Origin: an uncultured Lachnospiraceae bacterium
Lineage (GTDB): Bacteria > Bacillota > Clostridia > Lachnospirales > Lachnospiraceae
Direction of reading: 5' to 3'
DNA length: 11,086 nt
Assembly (NCBI GenBank): GCA_946627575.1
Contig: CAMOVS010000016.1
Coordinates: 1-11,086, forward strand
Shown here piece after piece: positions 1 to 6,643 of the stretch (the stretch's first letter is position 1; each line of letters starts with the position of its first letter). A program made the position numbers and the translations under genes. The notes beneath the pieces were generated by a model. It worked only from the letters and a program-made list of their open reading frames with translations. It had not been told where the DNA came from and did not search any database.

Positions 1-344
1 TGTGTCCCGTCCTGAGTCCAGGTATTGGCAAAGACACAATCCGTAAAAAGCTGTTCAACCAGGTCGCTGCTGATGGAATCCTCACTGGTAAAATAGTCGC
101 TCCTGCCCATGTCATAGCTGGAAAGGTAGAACTCCGGGCTAATCTCATGTCCCAGTTCCTTTGCTCTCCTGGCTATATCCCTTCCTCTCTCCAGGCCAAA
201 CTGGCGAACGCCTTCACGGACAGCTTTTATACCCTCCTGTCCGCACGTCTTCTCCACTTCCCTGGTAATATGTGCAAACATTCTTGCAAAAAGGACATAC
301 ATATCTACCTGCTGCATCTCAAGATTCTTATCTTTCTTTTCCAT
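1..344 (-). CDS. ATC hydrolase-like protein (L-2-amino-thiazoline-4-carboxylate hydrolase family), 3' end cut by window
   Basis: This is the N-terminal 114 residues of an open frame that runs off the left edge. The ATG at 344 (MEKKDKNLEMQQ) follows an AGGG-type ribosome binding site six bases upstream, so I prefer it to the in-frame Met at 317. The visible part is soluble and mostly helical in character, with no signal peptide. It has the segment VREGVRQFGLERGRDIARRAKELG, listed here by parts: VREGVRQFG (about residues 42-50), ERGRDIARRAKELG (52-65), then YDMGRSDYF (about 77-85) and a Cys followed by ANTW (about 104-108). This layout resembles bacterial proteins annotated as L-2-amino-thiazoline-4-carboxylic acid hydrolases, in which an EGxxxxGxxRG helix precedes a conserved Cys-x-x-x-x-Trp segment. 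The enzyme class opens the thiazoline ring of ATC to an N- or S-carbamoyl-cysteine. The gene lies 144 bases after the M20 amidohydrolase, in the same direction. The family call is from recognition only and is moderate; the true substrate is unknown. Confidence 0.6.
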   Translation of the reverse strand, partial: MEKKDKNLEMQQVDMYVLFARMFAHITREVEKTCGQEGIKAVREGVRQFGLERGRDIARRAKELGHEISPEFYLSSYDMGRSDYFTSEDSISSDLVEQLFTDCVFANTWTQDGT

Positions 345-488
345 GATATACCCTGCTCTTTCTGTACTGTATCATTTCTGCGGAATAATCTTGATGATTC
401 CCTTGAAACTGCTTGGCTGCAGACCTGTATCCTTATCGGACCGGCTTCAAAGCATCATCAGAATTCCTATCACTTTATATTTCTTTGA
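345..488. other. 144-base gap without a gene between the amidohydrolase and the ATC hydrolase-like gene
   Basis: The gap has no plausible coding frame on the minus strand. I found only a weak CTGC/GCAG hairpin with a six-base loop, near 409-422, followed on the minus strand by a short TTTC run that is too weak to call a terminator. No pair of -35 and -10 hexamers with good spacing is visible. The only clear signal is the ribosome binding site AGGG at about 351-354, serving the gene that starts at 344. The two flanking genes may be co-transcribed, but the gap is longer than usual within an operon. Confidence 0.5.
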
Positions 489-1826
489 TTACATATCCTC
501 TGTCTCATCGATCCTCCTGATGGTATCATAGAGAACTTCCGCTCCCTTTTTAAGATTCTCAGGACTGATGTATTCATCGGGATGGTGGCTGAGGCCGTCC
601 CTGTTGGGCAGGAAGATCATACCCGTAGGTCTCATGGCGGCGAAAACCATGGAATCATGACCTGCCCCGCTATCAATGGGTCTGTAAGACAGGCCTCTTT
701 TGTCTGCACTCTCCCCGATCATACCCCGAATAGACTCATCAAAGATAATCGGATCCCTCTGACTCAGAATATTAATATCCACGCCGTATCCTCGCGCCCG
801 GATCCGGGCGGCACATTCCTCTACCCTTGTGCTGATCCTTCTTAGGATCTCCCGGTCGCCGGACCGGATATCCAGAGAGAAGGTAGACTTGCCGGGTATG
901 CAGTTGGCACTGCCGGGATCTAAAAGAAATCTGCCGGCGGTCAAAGTCGCCCGCCCGGAATAATTGTCGGTTACATAATGATTCAGGTCAAGGATCATCT
1001 CCGCTCCGGCAACGCCGGCATCCCTGCGCAGCTTCATGGGGACTGTCCCGCTGTGGCCGGCCATGCCGGAGATCGTAATTTCCATCCAGATAATGCCTGC
1101 TACACAGTTCACCACTCCGATATCACAGTTTTCATGCTCCAGGACTGCCCCCTGTTCTCCGTGGAGTTCAACAAAGGCCTTAACTTTTTCAGGGTTTAAC
1201 CGGCTTTCTTTTATAGTCAGAGTCTGGCTTTCCTCCTCTAAACTCCTGTCCTGGCAGGAAGCTGAAATATCTTCCTCCGGCCTTCTCCTTTCCGGTTGGG
1301 ACAGAGCCTGATAATCATCAAGAACCTGGCGGAAGGTCCGTCCCGTCTCAGGATCCTGAAAGAGGTCAAGCGCACTTTCATCGAAGACTCCTGCCATGAA
1401 TTTACTGCCCAGCACCACCTGACCAAAACGGGTTCCCTCTTCTTCTATGGTTCCGAACACCATATAGGGATGCCTGAGGGGCTTGCCGCTTCTTTGGATC
1501 ATCCGGGCTGCTTCTAAGGCACAGATAACCCCGGCAATGCCATCATAGGCCCCGGCACATTTGACCGTGTCCAGGTGAGAACCGGAATAAATGGCAGGCA
1601 GATTGATGTTCCCGGAATCGCCGGGAGCTAATCTGCCAAAAAGGTTGCCCAGAGCATCTTCATGAACCTCAAGACCTTCCATAAGCATTTTTTCTTTCAC
1701 ATAATCGACCCCTTTGCGGTACTCTGCCGTATAACTCCTGCGCTGAACTCCGGCAGCACAGGACTCCGAGATGCCGGCAAGTGTTGTGATCATGTCTGTT
1801 ATGAATTGTATGTCTGCCTGCTGCAT
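489..1826 (-). CDS. M20-family Zn-dependent amidohydrolase (N-carbamoyl-L-amino-acid hydrolase / allantoate amidohydrolase type)
   Basis: A cytoplasmic two-metal hydrolase of 445 residues that should cleave a carbamoyl (ureido) group from an amino acid, releasing ammonia and carbon dioxide. The frame is open to 1877, but the ATG at 1826 (MQQADIQF) follows AAAGGAG at good distance and gives a normal N-terminus. Family motifs are all present: GSHLDTV (H84, D86), the bridging Asp in AYDGIAG (D95), the EEEGTRF catalytic and metal Glu pair (E129, E130), ELHGEQG (H222), the dimerisation-domain AGHSGTVPM (about 256-264), GAGHD (about 387-391) and GLSHHP (H414). Usual relatives have about 410 residues. 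The excess is mainly a charged insertion near residues 174-209. ELHGEQGAVLE differs slightly from the common ELHIEQGPVLE. It follows livF after a terminator-like hairpin and precedes an ATC hydrolase-like gene, which suggests N-carbamoyl-cysteine (AtcC-like) as one candidate substrate. Allantoate, ureidoglycine, ureidopropionate and other N-carbamoyl amino acids cannot be excluded. Confidence 0.9.
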   Translation of the reverse strand: MQQADIQFITDMITTLAGISESCAAGVQRRSYTAEYRKGVDYVKEKMLMEGLEVHEDALGNLFGRLAPGDSGNINLPAIYSGSHLDTVKCAGAYDGIAGVICALEAARMIQRSGKPLRHPYMVFGTIEEEGTRFGQVVLGSKFMAGVFDESALDLFQDPETGRTFRQVLDDYQALSQPERRRPEEDISASCQDRSLEEESQTLTIKESRLNPEKVKAFVELHGEQGAVLEHENCDIGVVNCVAGIIWMEITISGMAGHSGTVPMKLRRDAGVAGAEMILDLNHYVTDNYSGRATLTAGRFLLDPGSANCIPGKSTFSLDIRSGDREILRRISTRVEECAARIRARGYGVDINILSQRDPIIFDESIRGMIGESADKRGLSYRPIDSGAGHDSMVFAAMRPTGMIFLPNRDGLSHHPDEYISPENLKKGAEVLYDTIRRIDETEDM

Positions 1827-1856
1827 ACTGGTCTCCTTTAAGCAAACTGTTATGGT

Positions 1857-1908
1857 AAAAAGAAACACTATGCCCATCCGGATCCTGCTCCATCAGGCAC
1901 AGTGTTTC
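1857..1908 (-). terminator. Intrinsic terminator or attenuator after livF
   Basis: Read on the minus strand, a 13-base-pair stem (5' arm GAAACACTGTGCC, 3' arm GGCATAGTGTTTC, with one internal G-U pair) closes a 21-base loop and is followed at once by five T residues (1857-1861). The stem is perfect except for the wobble pair. The loop is longer than typical, so termination may be incomplete. It starts 22 bases past the livF stop codon and ends 30 bases before the amidohydrolase start. No good promoter fits between it and that gene, so the hydrolase would depend on read-through. Confidence 0.75.
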
Positions 1909-1930
1909 AGCTACAATGCATCTTCTAATC

Positions 1931-2644
1931 CTACAGACCCAGATAAGCTTTACGGATCTCATCATTATTCTTAAGTTCCGCAGATGTCCCCGTAGTCACG
2001 ATTTGACCGGTTTCGATAACATAGGCCCGGTGAGAGGCGTACAGGGCCATCTGGGCATTCTGTTCTACCAGAAGTATGGTCATATGCCTCTGCTTGTTCA
2101 GCATCTTGATTTTGCGGAAAATATCTTCCACAACAACCGGGGCAAGACCCATGGACGGCTCATCGAGAAGGAGCATCCTGGGTTTGGCCATCATGGCACG
2201 GCCGATGGCCAGCATCTGCTGTTCGCCGCCGGAAAGGGTGCCTGCAGGCTGGCTTTTACGTTCTTCCAGCCTGGGAAACAATTCAAATACATCCATAAGA
2301 TCTTCCCGAATCTCATGCTTGTTCTTTCTCAGGTAAGCGCCTAGACGAAGATTCTCCAGGACAGTCAGCTCGGCGAAAACACCCCGGCCTTCCTGGACCT
2401 GAGATATGCCAAGACCGACGATTTTATGGGCTTTCCGGTTCGTGATATCCGTCCCGTCAAATATAATCTGACCTCCTGCCTTCTTCACGATCCCGGATAT
2501 GGCATGGAGGGTTGTGGTCTTACCTGCGCCATTGGAACCGATCAGGGCGACAACCTCCCCTTCATCCACATAAAAGTTTAATCCTTTCAAGGCAGGGATG
2601 ACACCATAATTAACCTGAAGGTCATTAATCTCTAATATAGCCAT
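1931..2644 (-). CDS. livF: Branched-chain amino acid-type ABC importer, ATP-binding protein LivF
   Basis: One of the two ATPases that drive the Liv importer from the cytoplasmic face of the membrane. It has 237 residues, a normal LivF length. Visible motifs in order: Walker A GSNGAGKT (36-43), the Q-loop region with VQEGRGVF (83-90, where VPEGR is common in the family), signature LSGGEQQ (137-143), Walker B MLLLDEP (157-163) and the LivF-typical VEQN switch (193-196), which carries Gln where LivG has His. The ATG at 2644 lies six bases after the livG stop, and its ribosome binding site GAGGAG lies inside the 3' end of livG, so translation is probably coupled. It is the last gene of the livJHMGF cluster and is followed by a terminator-like hairpin. 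Substrate specificity cannot be read from the ATPase. Confidence 0.96.
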   Translation of the reverse strand: MAILEINDLQVNYGVIPALKGLNFYVDEGEVVALIGSNGAGKTTTLHAISGIVKKAGGQIIFDGTDITNRKAHKIVGLGISQVQEGRGVFAELTVLENLRLGAYLRKNKHEIREDLMDVFELFPRLEERKSQPAGTLSGGEQQMLAIGRAMMAKPRMLLLDEPSMGLAPVVVEDIFRKIKMLNKQRHMTILLVEQNAQMALYASHRAYVIETGQIVTTGTSAELKNNDEIRKAYLGL

Positions 2645-2650
2645 GCGGTT

Positions 2651-3436
2651 TCACTCCTCTTCGTCATCAATCATTCCCTTGCCCAAATAAGCCTCAATAA
2701 CCTGAGGGTTGGTCTGGATCTCACGGGGTACGCCATTGGCAATCAGCTCTCCGTGATCCAGCACCAGAATCCGGTCGGAAATGCCCATGACAAACTTCAT
2801 ATCATGTTCTATAAGAAGGACATTCTTACCCATTTTTTCTGTTATATGCCGGATCAGGGCGGTCAGTTCTTCCTTCTCTACAGAATTCATACCCGCGCCC
2901 GGCTCATCAAGAAGAACCAGTTTGGGGTCTGTAGCCAGGGCTCGTCCAATCTCAAGGAGGCGCTGCTTACCGTAGGGCAGGTTGGTGGCCAGCTCGCCCT
3001 CTTTCTCCTTGAGGCCAACGATCTCCAGAATCTCTTCACACTCCTCCACGATAGCCTGTCTCTGCATCTTAAGTTTTCTTCCGCCAAGCAGGACCCTTGC
3101 CAGGTTCTCCTGATTGCATCGGGGATGAGCTACCATAAGGTTCTCCAAGGCTGTCATATCTTTAAAGAGGCGGATATTCTGGAAAGTCCTTGATATACCC
3201 TTGGCGACACGCTGGTGAGCCTTGAGATGGGTGATATCTTCATCCATGAAAATGATATTGCCTGTGGTCGGTTTGTAGACGCCGGTCAGCATATTAAAGA
3301 AAGTCGTTTTCCCTGCTCCATTCGGACCGATCAGGGAGAGTATCTCATTATCTTCCATGGCCAGGCTGATATTATCCACCGCGGTAAGGCCTCCAAAGAC
3401 CATGGAAACATTATTGGCTCTTAATATCTCGCTCAT
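2651..3436 (-). CDS. livG: Branched-chain amino acid-type ABC importer, ATP-binding protein LivG
   Basis: The second ATPase of the Liv importer, which should pair with LivF under the LivH/LivM membrane core. It has 261 residues, close to the usual length. Motifs: Walker A GPNGAGKT (37-44), Q-loop FQN (Q86), a signature of the LivG type LPYGKQ (153-158) in place of the canonical LSGGQ, Walker B LVLLDEPGAGM (173-183) and the switch His in LIEHDM (H211). The C-terminus carries a short acidic tail (IDDEEE). The ATG at 3436 follows a strong GGAGGAGG ribosome binding site and overlaps the 3' end of livM by 26 bases, a sign of coupled translation. It is followed six bases later by livF. Confidence 0.96.
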   Translation of the reverse strand: MSEILRANNVSMVFGGLTAVDNISLAMEDNEILSLIGPNGAGKTTFFNMLTGVYKPTTGNIIFMDEDITHLKAHQRVAKGISRTFQNIRLFKDMTALENLMVAHPRCNQENLARVLLGGRKLKMQRQAIVEECEEILEIVGLKEKEGELATNLPYGKQRLLEIGRALATDPKLVLLDEPGAGMNSVEKEELTALIRHITEKMGKNVLLIEHDMKFVMGISDRILVLDHGELIANGVPREIQTNPQVIEAYLGKGMIDDEEE

Positions 3437-4424
3437 GATGCCTCCTCCCTGCTTTTAACTTATAGATATTCTTTACCCTCTTGCTCACACCCCAGAAGCC
3501 TTCCGGCTTGAAGATCATCATAAGAACCATAAGAGCACCAAACAGGAGCATACGGTAGTCACTGATGAATCGAAGCACTTCCGGGATCAGAGTCAGAACG
3601 GCGGCACCGATCACAGACCCGGCCAGACTGCCAAGGCCGCCCAGAACTACCATGGCCAGGATGGTAACGGAAGTATTGTATACGAAGGTGGTCGGGCTGA
3701 TATAGGATACATAGGAGGCATAGAAGCATCCTGCAACCCCGGCCAGACCCGAAGAAAGGATAAAGGCGATCAGTTTGTATTTTACCGGATAAATCCCTAT
3801 GGATTCCGCAGCAATCTCATCGGCCTTGATGGTCTGCATGGCCATACCAAAGCCGGAATTAATGAGCCGGTTCATAAGGAAAAGCACCAGAAGAACCATG
3901 ATCAGGATCAGGTAATAGAACATATATCTTTCTTTTAATACAAATCCCATAATAGAAGGCGCCGGTATGGACCGAAGTCCCATAGGGCCGTTGGTCACTT
4001 CTTCCCAATTGATGAAGACCAGACGGACAATCTCGCCAAATCCCAAAGTAACGATAGCCAGATAGTCCCCCCGCAATCTAAGAGTAGGTATACCCAGAAG
4101 CAGGCCGAAGAGTCCGGTCACCAGAAAGCTGACGATCAGAGCAAGAAAGAAGTTCATCTGCAGGTTCTTCATCAGGAGCGCGCCCACATAAGCTCCAACC
4201 CCGTAGAAAGCGGCATGTCCCAGACACAGCTGGCCGGTAAATCCGGTAATCAGGTTAAGACTCAGGCTCAAAATAACAAAGATGCCCACCAGAATAGCAA
4301 TATGAAGATAATAATTATTAAAGTATATATAAGGAAAAGCGGCAAGGAGGGCTACCAGTATGAAACCGGCGACTTTTTTATATTGGCCTGGTTTCTGAAA
4401 TAAATCAATAATAATACTCTGCAT
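3411..4424 (-). CDS. livM: Branched-chain amino acid-type ABC importer, permease LivM
   Basis: An integral membrane permease of the BPD_transp_2 type, 337 residues with many hydrophobic segments. They begin near residue 18 (VAGFILVALLAAF) and recur up to MLLFGALMVLMMIF, before a basic cytoplasmic tail. Family landmarks include NLITGFTGQLCLGHAAFYGVGAY (given by position, about 57-79), GIPTLRLRGDYLAIVTLGFGEI (about 112-133) and ATPase-contact residues around QTIKADEIAAESIGI. The frame also opens with a GTG at 4430, but the ribosome binding site GGAAAGGAGG directly abuts that GTG. The ATG at 4424 has the normal six-base spacing and is chosen here. Its 3' end overlaps livG, and it starts 15 bases after livH. 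It should form the translocation pore together with LivH. Confidence 0.95.
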   Translation of the reverse strand: MQSIIIDLFQKPGQYKKVAGFILVALLAAFPYIYFNNYYLHIAILVGIFVILSLSLNLITGFTGQLCLGHAAFYGVGAYVGALLMKNLQMNFFLALIVSFLVTGLFGLLLGIPTLRLRGDYLAIVTLGFGEIVRLVFINWEEVTNGPMGLRSIPAPSIMGFVLKERYMFYYLILIMVLLVLFLMNRLINSGFGMAMQTIKADEIAAESIGIYPVKYKLIAFILSSGLAGVAGCFYASYVSYISPTTFVYNTSVTILAMVVLGGLGSLAGSVIGAAVLTLIPEVLRFISDYRMLLFGALMVLMMIFKPEGFWGVSKRVKNIYKLKAGRRHHERDIKSQ

Positions 4425-4430
4425 ATACAC

Positions 4431-4440
4431 CCTCCTTTCC
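4431..4440 (-). promoter_or_regulatory. Ribosome binding site deciding the livM start
   Basis: On the minus strand this reads GGAAAGGAGG, an almost perfect match to the 16S rRNA tail. It touches the possible GTG start at 4430 with no spacer and lies six bases before the ATG at 4424, so the ATG is the better start. Its first base is also the last base of the livH stop codon (TAG, 4442-4440), leaving no room for a promoter between the two permease genes. Confidence 0.8.
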
Positions 4441-5318
4441 TATACCTTGTCCACATGTTTCTTGCCGAGAAGACCGGATGGCCGGATAATCAGGACAAGG
4501 ATCAGAATTCCAAAGGCAAATGCATCCTTGTACCCTGCAGAAATGTAGGCCGATCCCAGTGTCTCCACGATACCGATGAGGAAACCACCCAGCATGGCAC
4601 CGGGAATGCTGCCGATTCCGCCTAAAATAGCCGCAGCAAAAGCCTTAAGACCGTAGGAATAGCCTACCAGGGGATAAACCGCATCATAGTAGGTGCCAAC
4701 CAGGACTCCGGCAACGCAGGCCAGGGCGGATCCTACTCCAAAGGTCGCGGCAATGACCATCTCCGTATTGATGCCCATCAGCTGGGCCGAGGTAATGCTC
4801 TGGGACGTAGCCCGCATGGCCACACCTATTTTGGTCTTGTTTACCACAAAGTAAAGAGCTGCCATGAGAAGAACGCAAAGTACGATAACACCGATCTGGA
4901 TGTTGGACAGATTGATATTGCCGAACTCATAATTCTTCTCCTTAATCTCCTGAACATAAGCGTGGGTTCCGGTTCCCCAGACCAGCTGGGCAAAGTTCTC
5001 CAGGAAGATGGAGACACCCAAAGCAGCAATAAGGATAGACAAGGCATCTGTCCCTTTGATCCGGATGGGCCTGTAGCACACTCTCTCGATTACAACACCC
5101 ACAGCTGCTGTAACCAGCATAGCCGCCGGGTAGGCAATATAGATGGGCATACCGGCGTTCTGGACAAAAAGAAGACCCAGGAAGCTGCCCACCATAAACA
5201 CATCGCCGTGAGCAAAGTTTACGATCTTCAGGATGCCGTATACCATGGTATAACCGAGGGCAATCAGGGCATAGATCCCTCCGACGGTAATACCGTTAAT
5301 CAGTTGTTGCGTAAACAT
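4440..5318 (-). CDS. livH: Branched-chain amino acid-type ABC importer, permease LivH
   Basis: The second membrane permease of the Liv importer, 292 residues, the usual LivH size. It begins MFTQQLINGITVGGIYALIA, typical of LivH. Further landmarks are GYTMVYGILKIVNFAHGD (about 22-39), the cytoplasmic loop with RATSQS and AQLMGIN (about 169-184) that should contact an ATPase, and a glycine-rich AAAILGGIGSIPGAMLGG (about 228-245). About eight hydrophobic segments are visible. The ATG at 5318 follows AAAGGAAG at good distance. It lies 87 bases after livJ and downstream of a terminator-like hairpin, so its level should be set by read-through from the livJ promoter. The next gene, livM, is only 15 bases away. 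Confidence 0.96.
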   Translation of the reverse strand: MFTQQLINGITVGGIYALIALGYTMVYGILKIVNFAHGDVFMVGSFLGLLFVQNAGMPIYIAYPAAMLVTAAVGVVIERVCYRPIRIKGTDALSILIAALGVSIFLENFAQLVWGTGTHAYVQEIKEKNYEFGNINLSNIQIGVIVLCVLLMAALYFVVNKTKIGVAMRATSQSITSAQLMGINTEMVIAATFGVGSALACVAGVLVGTYYDAVYPLVGYSYGLKAFAAAILGGIGSIPGAMLGGFLIGIVETLGSAYISAGYKDAFAFGILILVLIIRPSGLLGKKHVDKV

Positions 5319-5347
5319 AGTTTTCTTCCTTTCAAAGGTATAAGACC

Positions 5348-5381
5348 AAAAACAGAGTGGAACCTGCCCGGCTCCACTCTG
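5348..5381 (-). terminator. Intrinsic terminator or attenuator between livJ and livH
   Basis: On the minus strand a 12-base-pair stem (CAGAGTGGAGCC pairing with GGTTCCACTCTG, one G-U pair) closes a five-base GGGCA loop and is followed by five T residues. This is a well-formed rho-independent terminator. It sits 24 bases past the livJ stop codon and 29 bases before the livH start, with no room for a separate promoter after it. The likely role is partial termination, giving more livJ mRNA than livHMGF mRNA. Confidence 0.85.
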
Positions 5382-5405
5382 CTCTTACTGTAATCAATCC
5401 GATTC

Positions 5406-6557
5406 TTATTTATCAACTACAGTGAACTTTCCATCCTTGATTTCCATGCGGAGAGGCTCTTTGATAACATCACCATTCTTGTCGAAAGAAGCCGTTCCGG
5501 TAGCGCCCTCAAAGTCCTGAAGACCGGCAATATAGTCACGGATTGCCGCACGGTCTGCTCCGGCATTCTTAATACCATCCATAATGATCAGCGCTGCGTC
5601 GTAAGCATAGGCAGCATAAGTTCCGGGAGCCTTTCCATACTCATCTGTGTAGGCCTTAATAAAGTCCTGAGTAACCTTGCTTTCGGAACTGTCAGAGAAA
5701 TAGGAAGTCAGCTTGATGCCTTCTACAGCCTTGCCGCCCAGATCAATCAGAGCATCGGAATAAATAGCATCTACACCCATGATGGGAAGCTCGCCGATAC
5801 CTGCCTTGGATCTCTGCTTGGCAATCAGGGCTGTCTCATTGTAAAGGCCTCCGATAATCAGAACGTCGGGCTTCGCCTTTGCTACCTTGGTAAGAACAGT
5901 ACTGAAATCAGTCTGATTGACTTCGTATGCTTCACGTACCACAACCTTGGCTCCAAGACCTTCCGTCTCCCTCTGGGCTACATCGGCAAGTCCCTTGCCA
6001 TAATCATCATTTTCAAAAAGAATAGCGATATTCTTATATCCAAGCTCATCAACACACCATTTAGCCAGGTACTTGCCCTGAACAGCATCAGTGGTAATGG
6101 TTCGGAAAGTGAAATCACCTGCATCCGTTACAGCCTCTGCTGAGGAACCTGGGCTGATCTGGACGATGCCGGCATCGTTGTAGATGGGTGCACCTGCCAG
6201 AGTACAGGAACTGTTAAAATCACCGACCAAAGCCAGAATGCTTTCATCCTGAGCCAGCTTGTTGGCTACTGTAGCCGCCTCAGAGGGATCACCCTTATCA
6301 TCCTCTGCCACAACCTCTACCGTCTTTCCATCGATGCCGCCCTGGTCGTTGATCTGCTTAACGGCCAGATTCACACCCTCCTGAATCGCCTTGCCGTCCT
6401 CGGCGCTGGCTCCGGTAAGAGGTGTTGCAAGTCCGATCTTCAAGGTATCTCCCGATCCGCCGGATCCGCCGGAACCACCGGGTGCCCCGCAGCCAACCGC
6501 ACTGACGGCAAGAGCCATGGTTAAGGCTGCAGCCAATATTTTCTTCAAGCTTTTCAT
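5406..6557 (-). CDS. livJ: Branched-chain amino acid-type ABC importer, substrate-binding lipoprotein
   Basis: An extracellular, membrane-anchored solute receptor that delivers its ligand to LivH/LivM. It has 383 residues. The signal peptide MKSLKKILAAALTMALAVSA ends in a lipobox AVGC, with Cys23 as the lipidation site, followed by a Gly/Ser linker (to about residue 36) and a type 1 periplasmic-binding fold (about 38-383). The family opening KIGLATPLTG is at 40-49. Candidate ligand contacts by likeness to E. coli LivJ are S116/S117/T119 (NSSCT), the ISPGSS turn (134-139) for the carboxylate, Y239, and D263, where LivJ has a Glu for the amino group; these fit an alpha-amino acid ligand. The start at 6557 is favoured over the upstream Met at 6587 because AAGGAGG lies eight bases before it and it yields a proper signal peptide. 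It is transcribed from the promoter at 6644-6672. The actual ligand is not provable from the sequence. Confidence 0.94.
   Translation of the reverse strand: MKSLKKILAAALTMALAVSAVGCGAPGGSGGSGGSGDTLKIGLATPLTGASAEDGKAIQEGVNLAVKQINDQGGIDGKTVEVVAEDDKGDPSEAATVANKLAQDESILALVGDFNSSCTLAGAPIYNDAGIVQISPGSSAEAVTDAGDFTFRTITTDAVQGKYLAKWCVDELGYKNIAILFENDDYGKGLADVAQRETEGLGAKVVVREAYEVNQTDFSTVLTKVAKAKPDVLIIGGLYNETALIAKQRSKAGIGELPIMGVDAIYSDALIDLGGKAVEGIKLTSYFSDSSESKVTQDFIKAYTDEYGKAPGTYAAYAYDAALIIMDGIKNAGADRAAIRDYIAGLQDFEGATGTASFDKNGDVIKEPLRMEIKDGKFTVVDK
6454..6480 (-). repeat. Three 9-base tandem units coding the Gly/Ser linker of the binding lipoprotein
   Basis: Two identical copies of GATCCGCCG (plus-strand reading) and one variant, GAACCACCG, follow one another. 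In the gene frame they encode repeated Gly-Gly-Ser just after the lipidated cysteine, forming a flexible tether between membrane anchor and binding domain. In-frame units of this kind can vary in number between strains by replication slippage without harming the protein. Confidence 0.8.
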
Positions 6558-6621
6558 TGTCCTAACCTCCTTAAAATAATCACACATCCAGCCGGAGTCG
6601 GCATGGGTGTTCTGAATAATT

Positions 6622-6635
6622 ATGCCTTATGGCAT
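6622..6635. promoter_or_regulatory. Inverted repeat at the predicted livJ transcription start (candidate operator)
   Basis: ATGCC and GGCAT arms flank TTAT. The repeat lies immediately downstream of the -10 hexamer, at the expected transcription start, where a bound repressor would block initiation. It could also be just a small hairpin at the 5' end of the mRNA. The arms are only five bases, so the call is tentative. The remaining leader down to the start codon, about 65 bases, has a weaker GCCG/CGGC repeat near 6591-6602 and no recognisable riboswitch. Confidence 0.35.
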
Positions 6636-6643
6636 TTTAATAT

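Noticed and set aside
147-488. A 113-residue plus-strand frame with a hydrophobic stretch, spanning the left gap
   Set aside because: Much of it is opposite the ATC hydrolase-like gene, no good ribosome binding site precedes it, and the translation (many Cys, His, Phe and Leu) looks like non-coding sequence.
6558-6636. Riboswitch or T-box in the livJ leader
   Set aside because: The leader is about 80 bases, too short for a T-box, and shows neither its conserved element nor a terminator/antiterminator pair before livJ.
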